Shown: positions 1-8,775, counted from the stretch's first letter. The stretch: 64,000 bases of DNA from Eubacterium sp. OM08-24 (GCF_003438075.1 NZ_QSTA01000002.1:124001-188000), one strand, 5' to 3'. The notes: generated by a model from the sequence alone, not told the origin. Made by a program: numbers and translations.

Positions 1-1
1 T

Positions 2-231
2 GTATTGGTTTTTGCAGATAATCCAATCTTCGGTGTTGTAATGTCAGTTGTATTTATTGTAATTGCAGCTTTATTCCTCATCAGCGACTTTCAGGTAATT
101 CGTGAAACTGTTGAAAATCATCACCAAAGAAAGACGAGTGGGCAGTATCATTCGGTCTTGCTTTTACAGTAATTTGGCTCTACTTCAAGGTTCTTGACCT
201 CTTAATGAGAATTTACAGCGCAAAGAGCTAA
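2..231 (+). pseudogene. Bax inhibitor-1/YccA family membrane protein, C-terminal part, frameshifted
   Basis: The window opens inside a gene. One frame (from base 2) encodes a hydrophobic helix followed by FLISDFQVIRETVENHH, then runs out of frame to a stop near 172. From about 135 the neighbouring frame continues KDEWAVSFGLAFTVIWLYFKVLDLL and stops at 229-231. Joined, these match the usual C-terminus of Bax1-I/YccA integral membrane proteins (acidic loop, then a final helix of W-x-Y-F/L-x-x-L-D/R-L-L type). A single missing base near 125-135 (for example one C in a CCC-AAAG run) explains the shift. It may be a true mutation or a sequencing error. The 5' part lies outside the window. Confidence 0.7.
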
Positions 232-255
232 ATCAACTTTTAAGGAGATACGCAT

Positions 256-336
256 ATGAGCGTAATTTTAAAAACCTATCAATTATCAAACATACAAAAA
301 GGTCGTTTAGGACAACATTTTCTGTTGGTTAAGTAA
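256..336 (+). CDS. Possible 26-residue peptide, unrecognised
   Basis: This is a short open frame starting ATG at 256 and ending TAA at 334-336. It is preceded by a good ribosome binding site (AAGGAGAT at 242-249). The predicted peptide (MSVILKTYQLSN...) is basic, has no recognisable domain and is not membrane-spanning. It lies between the broken Bax-inhibitor-like gene and a hairpin terminator. It could be a genuine small protein or the remnant of a longer gene in this decayed region. Only the Shine-Dalgarno match supports it. Confidence 0.25.
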   Translation: MSVILKTYQLSNIQKGRLGQHFLLVK

Positions 337-363
337 ATGGAAGTTTGATTTTATATATTGCAA

Positions 364-397
364 GAATCCCATTCCGATATTGGAGTGGGATTTTTGC
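364..397 (+). terminator. Rho-independent terminator
   Basis: The arms AATCCCATTCC and GGAGTGGGATT (one G-T pair) enclose a short loop and are followed by TTTTTGCTTT. It would end transcripts from the Bax-inhibitor-like gene and the short ORF after it. Confidence 0.75.
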
Positions 398-440
398 TTT
401 AATATAAAAATATACACAAATATAGTTGCGGATATTCTCC

Positions 441-469
441 TTGTGCATATTGTGGTTTAGTTGTATAAT
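441..469 (+). promoter_or_regulatory. Sigma-A type promoter for the decayed kinase gene
   Basis: TTGTGC at 441-446 and TATAAT at 464-469 are separated by exactly 17 bp. Transcription would begin near 476, just upstream of the TTG start at 500. The promoter seems intact although the gene it serves is broken. Confidence 0.6.
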
Positions 470-499
470 AGTGTAGAAAATAATTTGTGGGGTGTTATT

Positions 500-1049
500 T
501 TGAAAAAGAGTAGGCTGGGCATCAGCCTAAATGTAGTATTTGCCATATTGTTTGTAGTGCTGCCGGTAGTATTTTGCATTACCGCAAAAACATTTGCTAC
601 AAGCAGCGGCTATTCCGTTACGCCTGTAACTCTGACGGGCGAATACACAACCGACAAAGGCGATACCTTTAAACTTGACAGGGATCACCCGTTTTTAAAT
701 AATAATTATAAGTCGATAACTTTTAAAGGAAAAATCAATGCTTATGTCATTCCTCGGCATACTCACATTCTCGCTTGCAGGTGTGCCTATGAGAAAATCA
801 AAGCTGCAAAATTTCAGCTTTGCGCCGGTAGCTTTCTTCGGCGGTCTTTATTTTCTCTTTGATACGCTCAATTACTATATGCCGCTTATCATTGACAATC
901 CACAAAACCGAACCCCGACACATCTCGGCATTGAAAACATTAAAGAAAGAATTTCAACAATGTGCAACGGCGATGTTACCATTGAAAGCGAGGCAGGCAA
1001 AGGAACTGTATCTACAATTAAAATTTTTAAAGACACAAAGGAGGATTAA
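500..1049 (+). pseudogene. Sensor histidine kinase remnant with internal deletions
   Basis: The N-terminal frame starts at TTG 500 (weak GGGGTG site upstream). It encodes a basic start, one hydrophobic helix (about residues 8-28) and an extracytoplasmic stretch, and breaks near 735. A second frame from about 738 carries a membrane segment (MSFLGILTFSLAGVP, later FFGGLYFLF). It runs straight into LGIENIKERISTMCNGDVTIESEAGKG, the G2-box end of a HATPase_c domain. The phosphoacceptor His region and the N and G1 boxes are missing. This is therefore a kinase gene reduced by at least two deletions and a frame change. It ends directly before the response-regulator remnant, as in a normal two-component pair. 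It cannot encode a working kinase. Confidence 0.7.
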
Positions 1050-1051
1050 TT

Positions 1052-1195
1052 ATGAAAATACTTGCAGCAGATGACGAGGCGCTTGCGCTTGAAATGCTTG
1101 TTGATTCTATCAGAGAGGTAAAGCTTGACGCAGGCACTGTAAATTCATATATGAACGAATATATGTCGCAGTATTATTGGGCAGAGTTTATTTAG
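1052..1195 (+). pseudogene. Response regulator receiver-domain remnant
   Basis: A 47-codon frame begins MKILAADDEALALEMLVDSI, the typical first strand, acidic pocket (DDE) and first helix of a CheY-like receiver domain. It has a good AGGAGG site at 1039-1044. After residue about 30 it continues with an unrelated tail (NSYMNEYMSQYYWAEFI) and stops. The phosphoacceptor Asp and the output domain are absent. It follows the kinase remnant by two bases, so the pair was once a two-component system and has been cut down by internal deletion. Confidence 0.65.
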
Positions 1196-1219
1196 TAAAA
1201 TGAGAAAGGGTAAATATTT

Positions 1220-2398
1220 ATGAGTAAAAATGGTAGTAAACGATTGACAAATGCGGTTGCTCAATCCGACAGCGGAGTAAACCTCAGCTTTAAACTGCTG
1301 TCGGCAATAGGAATTATAATTATAGTTTCGGGACATTGCTACAAGGGAGGAATTTCCCTTGCGTATGATTGGTTTCCGATTTATTCCTTTAACCTTGCCT
1401 TGTTTGTGTTCATTTCAGGTTATTTCTACAAGGACAAGCACGAGGATAATGTATTAAAGTACATATGGGGCAGAGCAAAAAGACTGCTTATCCCCGCATA
1501 TCTTTGGAATATTGCATACGGTATATTCGTAATTATTATGAAAAACTGCGGATATGTTTCGGGTGCAGATGTAAACCCGTATAACCTCTTTATTATGCCG
1601 TTTGTAGACGGTGAGGCATTCCAATACAACCTCGGTTCGTGGTTTGTATATCCTCTGTTCTGCGTGTATATTATCAACATACTTTTCAGAAAGCTGTTGA
1701 GCCTTATAAAACTCAATAACGAGTATATCATTCTTATTGTATATTCGGTGGTTGGTATGGTTGCCGTTCAGACTTCAATAGAAACACCTAACGGCTTTCA
1801 CGGACCAATGCTCTTACTGTTCAGGACTATGTTCTTTTTGCCATGCTTTGAATTTGGCAAGTTCTATAAGGCAAAACTTGAAAAGCACGATAACCTCAAC
1901 AGCTTTGCGTATTTTGGCATTCTCTTTGCGGTTCAGCTCATTTTGCTTACATTCTTTAAGAACCTTGAGTACACACCGTCAAAGTGCAATCAGTTTGAAA
2001 ACGGCTGTATAATTCCGTACATTACGGCAATTACAGGTATTGCCTTTTGGCTTAGAGTGTCAAAGCTCATTGCGCCGATTATCAAGCATTGGAAACCGAT
2101 TTTGCTTGTAGCCGACAATACATACAGCATAATGATTCACCACCTTACAGGCTTTATGTTGGTAAAATGGCTGTTCTATTTAATAAGCCGCATAACTCCG
2201 CTTTTCTCTGATTTCAGTATTCAGACAATGAAAGAAACTATCTGGTATTTCTATATGCCAAACGGAGTTTACAGTTATGCTATAATCTACCTTGCGGTAG
2301 GAATTTTCTTTTCCATTCTTATCGGAGTTATTCAGAAAAAGGTGTGGAAATCCATTAAATCCGCATTCACCCCCAATATTTCAAAGTCAAAAGCATAA
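1220..2398 (+). CDS. Acyltransferase 3 family integral membrane protein
   Basis: This 392-residue polytopic membrane protein belongs to the Acyl_transf_3 (OatA/NodX-like) family, whose members O-acylate cell-surface sugars. It has about ten hydrophobic segments. The first carries the family signature IIVSGHCYKGG, where the His is the conserved putative catalytic residue, followed by ALFVFISGYFYK. The middle has the usual LGSWFVYPLFCVY and the C-terminal half VADNTYSIMIHHLTGF. The start at 1220 has GAGAAAGGG upstream. No sugar-biosynthesis genes are adjacent, so the substrate (peptidoglycan, polysaccharide or lipid) is unknown. The gene is intact although its upstream neighbours are decayed. 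Confidence 0.85.
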   Translation: MSKNGSKRLTNAVAQSDSGVNLSFKLLSAIGIIIIVSGHCYKGGISLAYDWFPIYSFNLALFVFISGYFYKDKHEDNVLKYIWGRAKRLLIPAYLWNIAYGIFVIIMKNCGYVSGADVNPYNLFIMPFVDGEAFQYNLGSWFVYPLFCVYIINILFRKLLSLIKLNNEYIILIVYSVVGMVAVQTSIETPNGFHGPMLLLFRTMFFLPCFEFGKFYKAKLEKHDNLNSFAYFGILFAVQLILLTFFKNLEYTPSKCNQFENGCIIPYITAITGIAFWLRVSKLIAPIIKHWKPILLVADNTYSIMIHHLTGFMLVKWLFYLISRITPLFSDFSIQTMKETIWYFYMPNGVYSYAIIYLAVGIFFSILIGVIQKKVWKSIKSAFTPNISKSKA

Positions 2399-2403
2399 TT
2401 TAG

Positions 2404-2430
2404 GAGCGCTCGGTATGGGCGCTCTTTTTA
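2404..2430 (+). terminator. Rho-independent terminator after the acyltransferase
   Basis: The stem GAGCGC / GCGCTC has an eight-base loop and is followed by TTTTTA. It lies six bases after the stop codon. Confidence 0.75.
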
Positions 2431-2520
2431 CATTATAAAATCAGATACTGCAATAATTCCCAAATAAAAATACTAAAAATTCAAGTGCTTGTGCAAGTAA
2501 CTGAATTGCACAATTTTGTA

Positions 2521-2549
2521 TTGACAGTAAATTTCATATTTGCTATTAT
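2521..2549 (+). promoter_or_regulatory. Sigma-A promoter of the BspA-type dockerin gene
   Basis: A consensus TTGACA at 2521-2526 and TATTAT at 2544-2549 have a 17-bp spacer. The resulting leader is about 55 nt and AT-rich, and leads to AAGGAGAG at 2596-2603 before the ATG at 2611. Confidence 0.7.
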
Positions 2550-2610
2550 TTTTATTGTATATTGAGAAGTATATAAAATATTTTGTTATAATGACAAGGA
2601 GAGAAAATAA

Positions 2611-4713
2611 ATGAAAAAATTTTTAGCATTAATTATTGCTGTGGTTTTAGCTGTAAGCGGGTTATCTGTGATTTCAATTACAGCAAATGCGGCAACTATT
2701 TTTATAAGCGGCAACTATGAATATACTGTAAATTCAGATGATACCGTAAATATTGCGGGATATAAGGGTATAGCAACCGATATTACAATTCCGTCACAAA
2801 TTTTAAATAAAAATGTTGTAAAAATTTCTGATAATTCTTTTTACAACAATAGCACATTAACTTCTGTTAAAATACCAAATACAATAAAAGTTGTCGGTTC
2901 AATGGCATTTCACAATTGTACAAAACTTTCAAAAGTTACATTACCAAGCAATCTTACGGAAATTGGCTATAATGCATTTGAAGGAACAACAGCACTTACA
3001 ACAATTACAATTCCAAAAACAGTTACAACAGCCGGTAATAATGTATTTAACGGTTCGGCACTTAAAACAGCCGCTATAGAAAACGGCGCAACAGCAGTAG
3101 CAGACAATCTTTTCAGTAACGCTAAAAATTTAACTAAAGTAACAATTCCGAATACAGTAAAGAAAGTAGGCTCAATGTCATTTTATCATTGTGAAAAACT
3201 TTCGTCGGTAACATTGCCAAATACTCTTACCGAAATCGGCTATAGCGCATTTAACGGAACAACAGCGCTCACAACAATTACAATTCCAAAAACGGTTACA
3301 ACAGCCGGTAATAATGTATTTAACGGTTCGGCACTTAAAACAGCCACTATAGAAAATGGTGCAACAGCAGTAGCAGACAATCTTTTCAGTAACGCTAAAA
3401 ATTTAACTAAAGTAACAATTCCGAATACAGTAAAGAAAGTAGGCTCAATGTCATTTTATCATTGTGAAAAACTTTCGTCGGTAACATTGCCAAATACTCT
3501 TACCGAAATCGGCTATAGCGCATTTAACGGAACAACAGTGCTCACAACAATTACAATACCGAAGACTGTAACCAAAGCAGGCAGTGATGTGTTTGAAGAT
3601 TCGGGACTAAAAACAGCCACTATAGAAAACGGTGCAACAGCAGTAGCAGACAATCTTTTCAGTAACGCTAAAAATTTAACTAAAGTAACTATACCGAATA
3701 CAGTTAAAAAAATCGGCTCAATGTCATTCTACGGTTGTAAAAGTCTATCATCGGTAACATTGCCAAATACTCTTACCGAAATCGGCTATAGCGCATTTAA
3801 CGGAACAACAGTGCTCACAACAATTACAATACCGAAGACTGTAACCAAAGCAGGCAGTGATGTGTTTGAAGATTCGGGACTAAAAACAGCCACTATAGAA
3901 AACGGTGCAACAGCAGTAGCAGACAATCTTTTCAGTAACGCTAAAAATTTAACTAAAGTAACTATACCGAATACAGTTAAAAAAATCGGCTCAATGTCAT
4001 TCTACGGTTGTAAAAGTCTATCATCGGTAACATTGCCAAATACTCTTACCGAAATCGGCTATAGCGCATTTAACGGAACAACAGCGCTCACAACAATTAC
4101 AATACCGAAGACTGTAACCAAAGCAGGCAATGATGTGTTTGAAGATTCGGGACTAAAAACAGCCACTATAGAAAACGGAGCAACATCAGTGCCGAATAAT
4201 TTGTTTAGTAAAGCAACAAATCTGACACAGATAACCATTCCAAATACAGTTAAAAAAATAGGTTCAATGTCCTTTTATGACTGTACAAAATTATCCTCGG
4301 TAACTTTGCCGAATACTCTTACATCAATCGAAACATCTGCATTTAAAAATTGCCAAGCTATGAAATCTATTACTATTCCAAAGAGTGTTACATATTTTGG
4401 TACAACCGCAGTGGGCTATAGTGATGGCAGAGTTGTTGACGGATTTATAATTTACGGCTATAAAAATACAAAGGCGCAGACATACGCAACCAAAAATAAA
4501 ATTACATTCAAAGCATTGCAGGAGGAAACTGTACCTGTAGGTGATATAAATAATGACGGCAAAATAGATGTATCGGATGTTACATACTTACAGATGTATC
4601 TTTCGGGCAATTCATCATATGTAATTAAAAATACAAAGGCGGCAGACGCAAACGGCGACGGTAAAATTGATGTTGCCGATGTTACAAAGATTCAGACTAT
4701 TATTGCTTCGTAA
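2611..4713 (+). CDS. Secreted BspA-type leucine-rich repeat protein with C-terminal dockerin
   Basis: This 700-residue extracellular protein begins with a signal peptide (lysines, a hydrophobic core, cleavage after about ANA at residue 27). Residues about 45-620 are BspA-like LRR_5 repeats, a fold used for adhesion and protein binding. The core is built from four 91-residue units, each holding several short repeats of the kind LTKVTIPNTVKKVGSMSFYHC. Residues about 643-700 form a type I dockerin-like module with two calcium-loop repeats (GDINNDGKIDVSDV and DANGDGKIDVADV). This suggests docking to a cohesin-bearing scaffold or calcium-stabilised surface attachment. No enzyme domain is visible. 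The gene has its own promoter and terminator. The ligand is unknown. Confidence 0.88.
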   Translation: MKKFLALIIAVVLAVSGLSVISITANAATIFISGNYEYTVNSDDTVNIAGYKGIATDITIPSQILNKNVVKISDNSFYNNSTLTSVKIPNTIKVVGSMAFHNCTKLSKVTLPSNLTEIGYNAFEGTTALTTITIPKTVTTAGNNVFNGSALKTAAIENGATAVADNLFSNAKNLTKVTIPNTVKKVGSMSFYHCEKLSSVTLPNTLTEIGYSAFNGTTALTTITIPKTVTTAGNNVFNGSALKTATIENGATAVADNLFSNAKNLTKVTIPNTVKKVGSMSFYHCEKLSSVTLPNTLTEIGYSAFNGTTVLTTITIPKTVTKAGSDVFEDSGLKTATIENGATAVADNLFSNAKNLTKVTIPNTVKKIGSMSFYGCKSLSSVTLPNTLTEIGYSAFNGTTVLTTITIPKTVTKAGSDVFEDSGLKTATIENGATAVADNLFSNAKNLTKVTIPNTVKKIGSMSFYGCKSLSSVTLPNTLTEIGYSAFNGTTALTTITIPKTVTKAGNDVFEDSGLKTATIENGATSVPNNLFSKATNLTQITIPNTVKKIGSMSFYDCTKLSSVTLPNTLTSIETSAFKNCQAMKSITIPKSVTYFGTTAVGYSDGRVVDGFIIYGYKNTKAQTYATKNKITFKALQEETVPVGDINNDGKIDVSDVTYLQMYLSGNSSYVIKNTKAADANGDGKIDVADVTKIQTIIAS
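3082..4173 (+). repeat. Four tandem 273-bp units within the LRR gene
   Basis: Units start at 3082, 3355, 3628 and 3901, each exactly 273 bp (91 codons). A diverged half-unit precedes them and a more diverged unit follows from 4174. Units 3 and 4 appear to differ at only two bases (encoding V/A and S/N). Units 1 and 2 share another sequence variant in their first parts, so the array looks like a mosaic of two sub-types. The similarity at silent positions points to recent unequal recombination or gene conversion. Confidence 0.9.
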
Positions 4714-4739
4714 TTAAAATTTAATATTAAAAGTACTTT

Positions 4740-4780
4740 AAAGCTGTTCGGGCAAGAGTTACCGAACAGCTTTTTGCTTT
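4740..4780 (+). terminator. Strong rho-independent terminator
   Basis: The 12-bp stem AAAGCTGTTCGG / CCGAACAGCTTT is followed by TTTTTGCTTT, 26 bases after the stop of the dockerin gene. The rest of the gap up to 4981 is AT-rich with no gene or further structure that I could see. Confidence 0.9.
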
Positions 4781-4981
4781 TATAAATGACAAAATACGGG
4801 AATAAAAAGACAGTAATCGGGATAGAATATTTTTGAATAATCTTGACTGATTTATGACTGAATTTGAACGATTTAAAAGTGTAAAAGGAAAATCACTTGT
4901 TAAAATACATAAAACTATATGCGATTTTTGATGTAAACTAACTGAATTTCAATTTTAATGAATTTTTTTGAAATAATTTGC

Positions 4982-5009
4982 TTGACTTTGGCGAAACAGG
5001 TGTTATAAT
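4982..5009 (+). promoter_or_regulatory. Sigma-A promoter of the fructose operon
   Basis: TTGACT at 4982-4987 and TATAAT at 5004-5009 have a 16-bp spacer and an upstream TG making an extended -10. Transcription would start near 5016, only a few bases before the ribosome binding site of fruR, so the operator for the DeoR-type repressor probably overlaps this region. I could not identify the operator by eye. Confidence 0.7.
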
Positions 5010-5029
5010 GTACTCAAGAGGTGAGGGAA

Positions 5030-5779
5030 ATGCTTACTCAGGAAAGATACCAAACAATACTTCAAATATTAAACGAAAAAAATACGGTTACGGTTCAGGA
5101 GCTTACAAAGCTGTTAAATACATCCGAGTCAACAATAAGGCGTGACCTTACAACACTTGACGAGATGGGCAAGCTGAATAAGGTATTCGGAGGAGCAACC
5201 TCAATTCATCAGCTGTCGGGCGTATATGAGCCTGATGTGGAGTCAAGAGAAAGCGTAATGCTTGAGGAAAAGAAAGCAATCGCTATCTATTGTGCCAAAC
5301 TTATTAATGATACGGATTTTGTGTATATAGACGCAGGCACAACCACTGATCTTCTCACGGATTACATTACAAATAAAAACGCAACCTATGTTACAAACGG
5401 CATTACACACGCAAAAAAGCTGATAAGAAAAGGCTTAACAACCTACACAATCGCAGGCAGAATAAAGCCGGCTACCGAGGCTATTGTAGGTACAGAGGGA
5501 CTTAGGTCGCTTAAAACATATAATTTTACAAAATCCTTTATGGGTACTAACGGAATTGAAATTAATGCAGGCTTTACCACACCTGATATGGACGAGGGCT
5601 TGATCAAAGAGGAAGTAATAAAAAGGAGCTATATGTCTTTTGTTCTTGCCGATAACACCAAATTCAGAAAGGTATTTCCTATTACCTTTGCGGATATTAA
5701 AGACTGCTGTATTATAACCGACAAACTTCCGTACAAGGAGTTTTCGGAAAAAACAATAATCAAGGAGGTTATGAAGTGA
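5030..5779 (+). CDS. fruR: DeoR-family transcriptional repressor of the fructose operon
   Basis: This 249-residue DeoR/GlpR-type regulator has an N-terminal helix-turn-helix (about residues 5-58, with NTVTVQELTKLLNTSESTIRRDL) and a C-terminal sugar-phosphate sensing DeoRC domain (IYIDAGTTTDLLTDYI; FMGTNGIEINAGFTTPD; ADNTKF). ATG at 5030 is preferred over GTG 5021 because AGGTGAGG lies 5 bases before it and the family normally starts MLTxER. It is the first gene of fruR-fruK-fruA and overlaps fruK by GTGA. By family knowledge it represses this operon and is released by fructose-1-phosphate. The ligand is inferred from context. Confidence 0.88.
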   Translation: MLTQERYQTILQILNEKNTVTVQELTKLLNTSESTIRRDLTTLDEMGKLNKVFGGATSIHQLSGVYEPDVESRESVMLEEKKAIAIYCAKLINDTDFVYIDAGTTTDLLTDYITNKNATYVTNGITHAKKLIRKGLTTYTIAGRIKPATEAIVGTEGLRSLKTYNFTKSFMGTNGIEINAGFTTPDMDEGLIKEEVIKRSYMSFVLADNTKFRKVFPITFADIKDCCIITDKLPYKEFSEKTIIKEVMK

Positions 5780-6681
5780 TTTACACAGTTACACTAAACC
5801 CATCAATTGATTACATCGTTCGTCTTGATGAGCTAAAGACAGGAATTACAAACAGAACTACAAGCGAAGAATATTATATCGGCGGCAAGGGCATAAATGT
5901 TTCGTGTGTGCTTTCGGAGCTCGGTATAAAGAGCACAGCGCTTGGTTTTGTTGCAGGATTTACCGGAGAGGCTATTGAAAAAGGTCTGAAAAATCCTAAA
6001 ATCACAGCAGATTTTATCACACTTAAAGGCGGAATTTCAAGAATCAATATCAAGATAAAGGCAGGAGAGGAAACAGAAATCAACTGTCAAGGTCCGCATA
6101 TTGACGAAGAAGAACTTTTGAATTTGTTTGATAAAATCGACAATATTCAAAGCGGCGACACACTCATAGTTGCAGGAAATATTCCGAACACCCTGCCTGA
6201 CGATGTTTACGAGAGAATCCTCGAAAGACTTGAGGGCAAAGATGTAAGAATTGTTGTTGACGCAACCAAAAAGCTGCTTGTAAATTCTTTAAAATACAAG
6301 CCGTTTTTAATCAAACCAAACAGACAAGAGCTTTCAGAAATTTTTGATACCACAGTCAAAACCGAAAACGATGTTGTAAAATATGCTCAGGAATTACAGA
6401 AAATGGGTGCTAAAAATGTTCTCGTATCGCTCGGCGGTGACGGTGCATTGCTTGTAGATGAATTTGGTGAGGTTCACAAAGAGGGCGTTATTAAAGGCTA
6501 CAAGGTGCTCAACACAGTAGGCTCGGGTGACTCGATGGTAGCAGGCTTTGTAGCCGGCTGTATTGACAAAAACGATTACGCCTATGCGTTAAAGCTCGGC
6601 AGTGCCTGCGGAAATGCAACAGCATTTTTAAACGGACTTGCCACAAAAGAAAAAATCGAAGAATTGCTTGCTCAGTTCTGA
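5776..6681 (+). CDS. fruK: 1-phosphofructokinase
   Basis: This is a 301-residue PfkB/ribokinase-family sugar kinase. It phosphorylates fructose-1-phosphate, delivered by the PTS, to fructose-1,6-bisphosphate. Visible features are the N-terminal TVTLNPSIDYIV, the GGKGINVS substrate loop, IKPNRQELSEI, and the C-terminal NTVGSGDSMVAGF, in which the Asp is the catalytic base and the glycines form the anion hole. The start is GTG at 5776, with AAGGAGG at 5762-5768. The four-base overlap with fruR shows translational coupling. The fruA permease gene follows after 38 bases. Confidence 0.92.
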   Translation: MIYTVTLNPSIDYIVRLDELKTGITNRTTSEEYYIGGKGINVSCVLSELGIKSTALGFVAGFTGEAIEKGLKNPKITADFITLKGGISRINIKIKAGEETEINCQGPHIDEEELLNLFDKIDNIQSGDTLIVAGNIPNTLPDDVYERILERLEGKDVRIVVDATKKLLVNSLKYKPFLIKPNRQELSEIFDTTVKTENDVVKYAQELQKMGAKNVLVSLGGDGALLVDEFGEVHKEGVIKGYKVLNTVGSGDSMVAGFVAGCIDKNDYAYALKLGSACGNATAFLNGLATKEKIEELLAQF

Positions 6682-6719
6682 GTGGGTAGAAATAAATAAA
6701 TAAAAAAGGAGAAGAATTT

Positions 6720-8663
6720 ATGCGTATTACTGATTTATTAAAGCAAAGTGCCATAGAGCTTAATGTATCAGTGGCAAACAAACAGGCAGCAATCGACAAG
6801 CTAGTTTCATTGCACGAAAAGAGCGGAAACCTTGTAAATGCAGCCGAGTATAAGAAAGGAATCCTCGCAAGAGAGGAAATGGGAACAACAGCAGTCGGTA
6901 TGGAAGTTGCCATTCCGCACGCAAAGAGCACGGCAGTTAAAGCTCCTGCACTTGCTGCAATTACAGTTCCTAACGGTGTAGATTATGAGGCTCCGGACGG
7001 ACAGCCTTGCAAACTTATTTTTATGATAGCGGCTACAACAGACGGCGATGTTCACCTTGAGGTGCTCGCAAGACTTATGCAGCTTTTAATGCACGAGGAC
7101 TTTACAGCGAAACTTAAAGCCGCAAAAACTCCGAAAGAATTTATCTCTATTATTGACGCAAAAGAAACAGAGAAGTTCCCCGATGAACCAAAGGCAGAAG
7201 TTCCTGCAAAGAAGGGTTACAGAGTTCTTGCTATCACAGCTTGTCCAACAGGTATTGCTCATACTTATATGGCGGCTGAATCACTCCAGAAAGCCGGCGA
7301 CAGCCTTAACATTCCGATTAAGGTTGAAACAAACGGTTCGGGCGGTGCAAAGAATGTGCTTACCGAAGAAGAAATTGCAAATTGTGACGGTATCATCATT
7401 GCCGCTGACATCACAATAAATCTTGCCCGTTTTGACGGCAAGCCCGTTTTACAGTGTGCCGTTTCAGACGGTATTCATAAGCCAGAAGAGCTTATCAACA
7501 AGATTGTAAACAAAGAAGTTCCCGTATATCATCACAAAGGCGGTTCTGCAGATGCTCCAAAGAAGAGAGGCGGCGCTTACGGTCACCTTATGAACGGTGT
7601 ATCACATATGCTCCCGTTCGTTGTAGCAGGCGGTATCTTCATTGCAATTGCATTCCTTATTGATATTGCATGCGGTGTTAACGCACAGGAGGTTGGCAGT
7701 ACATTCGGTACGGTAACTCCTGCAGCCGCATGGTTTAAGACACTCGGCGGTGTGGCATTTAACCTTATGGTTCCTATTCTTTCCGGCTTTATCGCAATGT
7801 CAATTGCAGACCGTCCCGGCCTTCTCGTTGGTCTTGTAGGCGGATTCCTTGCAACATCAGGCGCAACCTTTGCAGATCCGGGTGCTGTTAACACAGTTCC
7901 GTCAGGCTTCCTCGGTGGCTTGCTTGCAGGTTTCGTAGGCGGTTACTTAATGCTTGCTATTGAAAAAATGTGCGATAAGATGCCTAAGGCTCTTGAGGGT
8001 ATCAAGCCAGTTCTCATCTATCCGCTTCTCGGACTCGGCGGTATTCTCGTTGTAATGTGCGCAGTCAACCCGTTCATGGGTATGATTAACTCAGGTATGT
8101 CAGACGGCCTTAACGCTATTGCCTCTAACCCTGCAATGATGGTTCCGCTCTGTGCGCTCCTCGCAGGTATGATGTCTATCGACATGGGTGGTCCTTTCAA
8201 CAAGGCAGCTTATGCATTCGCAACACTTAACCTTGCAAATGCAGACGATCAGGCATACATCATTATGGCAGCAGTTATGATCGGCGGTATGGTTCCTCCT
8301 ATTGCAATCGCTCTTTCAAACACATTCTTCAAGAATCGTTGGACAGACGAAGAAAGAAAGAATGCTCCCGTAAACTATGTAATGGGACTTTCATTCATCA
8401 CAGAAGGTGCAATTCCTTACGCAGCAGGTCATCCGCTTCAGGTTATCCCTTCATGTATCGTTGGTTCTGCAGTAGCAGGCGCATTTTCAGCTCTCTTTGG
8501 CTGTAAGCTTATGGCTCCTCACGGCGGTATCTTCGTATTCGCAACAATGCAGGGTACATGGTATTTCTACCTCCTTGCTCTTGCAATCGGTGCAGTAGTT
8601 TCAATGTTTATGCTTGCTTTACTTAAAAAGCCACTCAACAAAGAGGTTAAAAAGGTTAAATAA
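6720..8663 (+). CDS. fruA: PTS fructose transporter subunit IIABC
   Basis: This 647-residue fused permease imports fructose and phosphorylates it at C1. Residues 1-145 are the EIIA domain with phospho-His 67 in GMEVAIPHAKS. Residues about 167-265 are EIIB with the phospho-Cys 175 in ITACPTGIAHTYMAA. From about residue 285 the EIIC membrane domain begins (GVSHMLPFVVAGGIFIAIAF), with around ten helices and FITEGAIPYAA near the end. The A-B-C order is usual for Firmicutes FruA. A GGAGAAG site precedes the ATG. The codon use is highly biased, as expected of a strongly expressed gene. Confidence 0.94.
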   Translation: MRITDLLKQSAIELNVSVANKQAAIDKLVSLHEKSGNLVNAAEYKKGILAREEMGTTAVGMEVAIPHAKSTAVKAPALAAITVPNGVDYEAPDGQPCKLIFMIAATTDGDVHLEVLARLMQLLMHEDFTAKLKAAKTPKEFISIIDAKETEKFPDEPKAEVPAKKGYRVLAITACPTGIAHTYMAAESLQKAGDSLNIPIKVETNGSGGAKNVLTEEEIANCDGIIIAADITINLARFDGKPVLQCAVSDGIHKPEELINKIVNKEVPVYHHKGGSADAPKKRGGAYGHLMNGVSHMLPFVVAGGIFIAIAFLIDIACGVNAQEVGSTFGTVTPAAAWFKTLGGVAFNLMVPILSGFIAMSIADRPGLLVGLVGGFLATSGATFADPGAVNTVPSGFLGGLLAGFVGGYLMLAIEKMCDKMPKALEGIKPVLIYPLLGLGGILVVMCAVNPFMGMINSGMSDGLNAIASNPAMMVPLCALLAGMMSIDMGGPFNKAAYAFATLNLANADDQAYIIMAAVMIGGMVPPIAIALSNTFFKNRWTDEERKNAPVNYVMGLSFITEGAIPYAAGHPLQVIPSCIVGSAVAGAFSALFGCKLMAPHGGIFVFATMQGTWYFYLLALAIGAVVSMFMLALLKKPLNKEVKKVK

Positions 8664-8718
8664 TTTCAACAAAAAATCTTCCATTCTTTCTTAAAATATG
8701 ATAAAATAAACTTAATTC

Positions 8719-8743
8719 AGACAGGGAGTAGCCCTCCCTGTCT
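8719..8743 (+). other. Intercistronic hairpin between fruA and ptsH
   Basis: A nine-base perfect stem (AGACAGGGA / TCCCTGTCT) has a 7-base loop. No U-tract follows, so it is more likely an mRNA-stabilising or processing structure, or a weak terminator, than a full rho-independent terminator. It sits 33 bases upstream of the ptsH start codon. Confidence 0.55.
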
Positions 8744-8775
8744 AACACAAAACTATTATAAAGGGGTTTTCTATT

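Noticed and set aside
3082..4173. Regular repeats considered as a CRISPR array
   Set aside because: The unit is 273 bp, fully coding and without variable spacers; it is a protein repeat.
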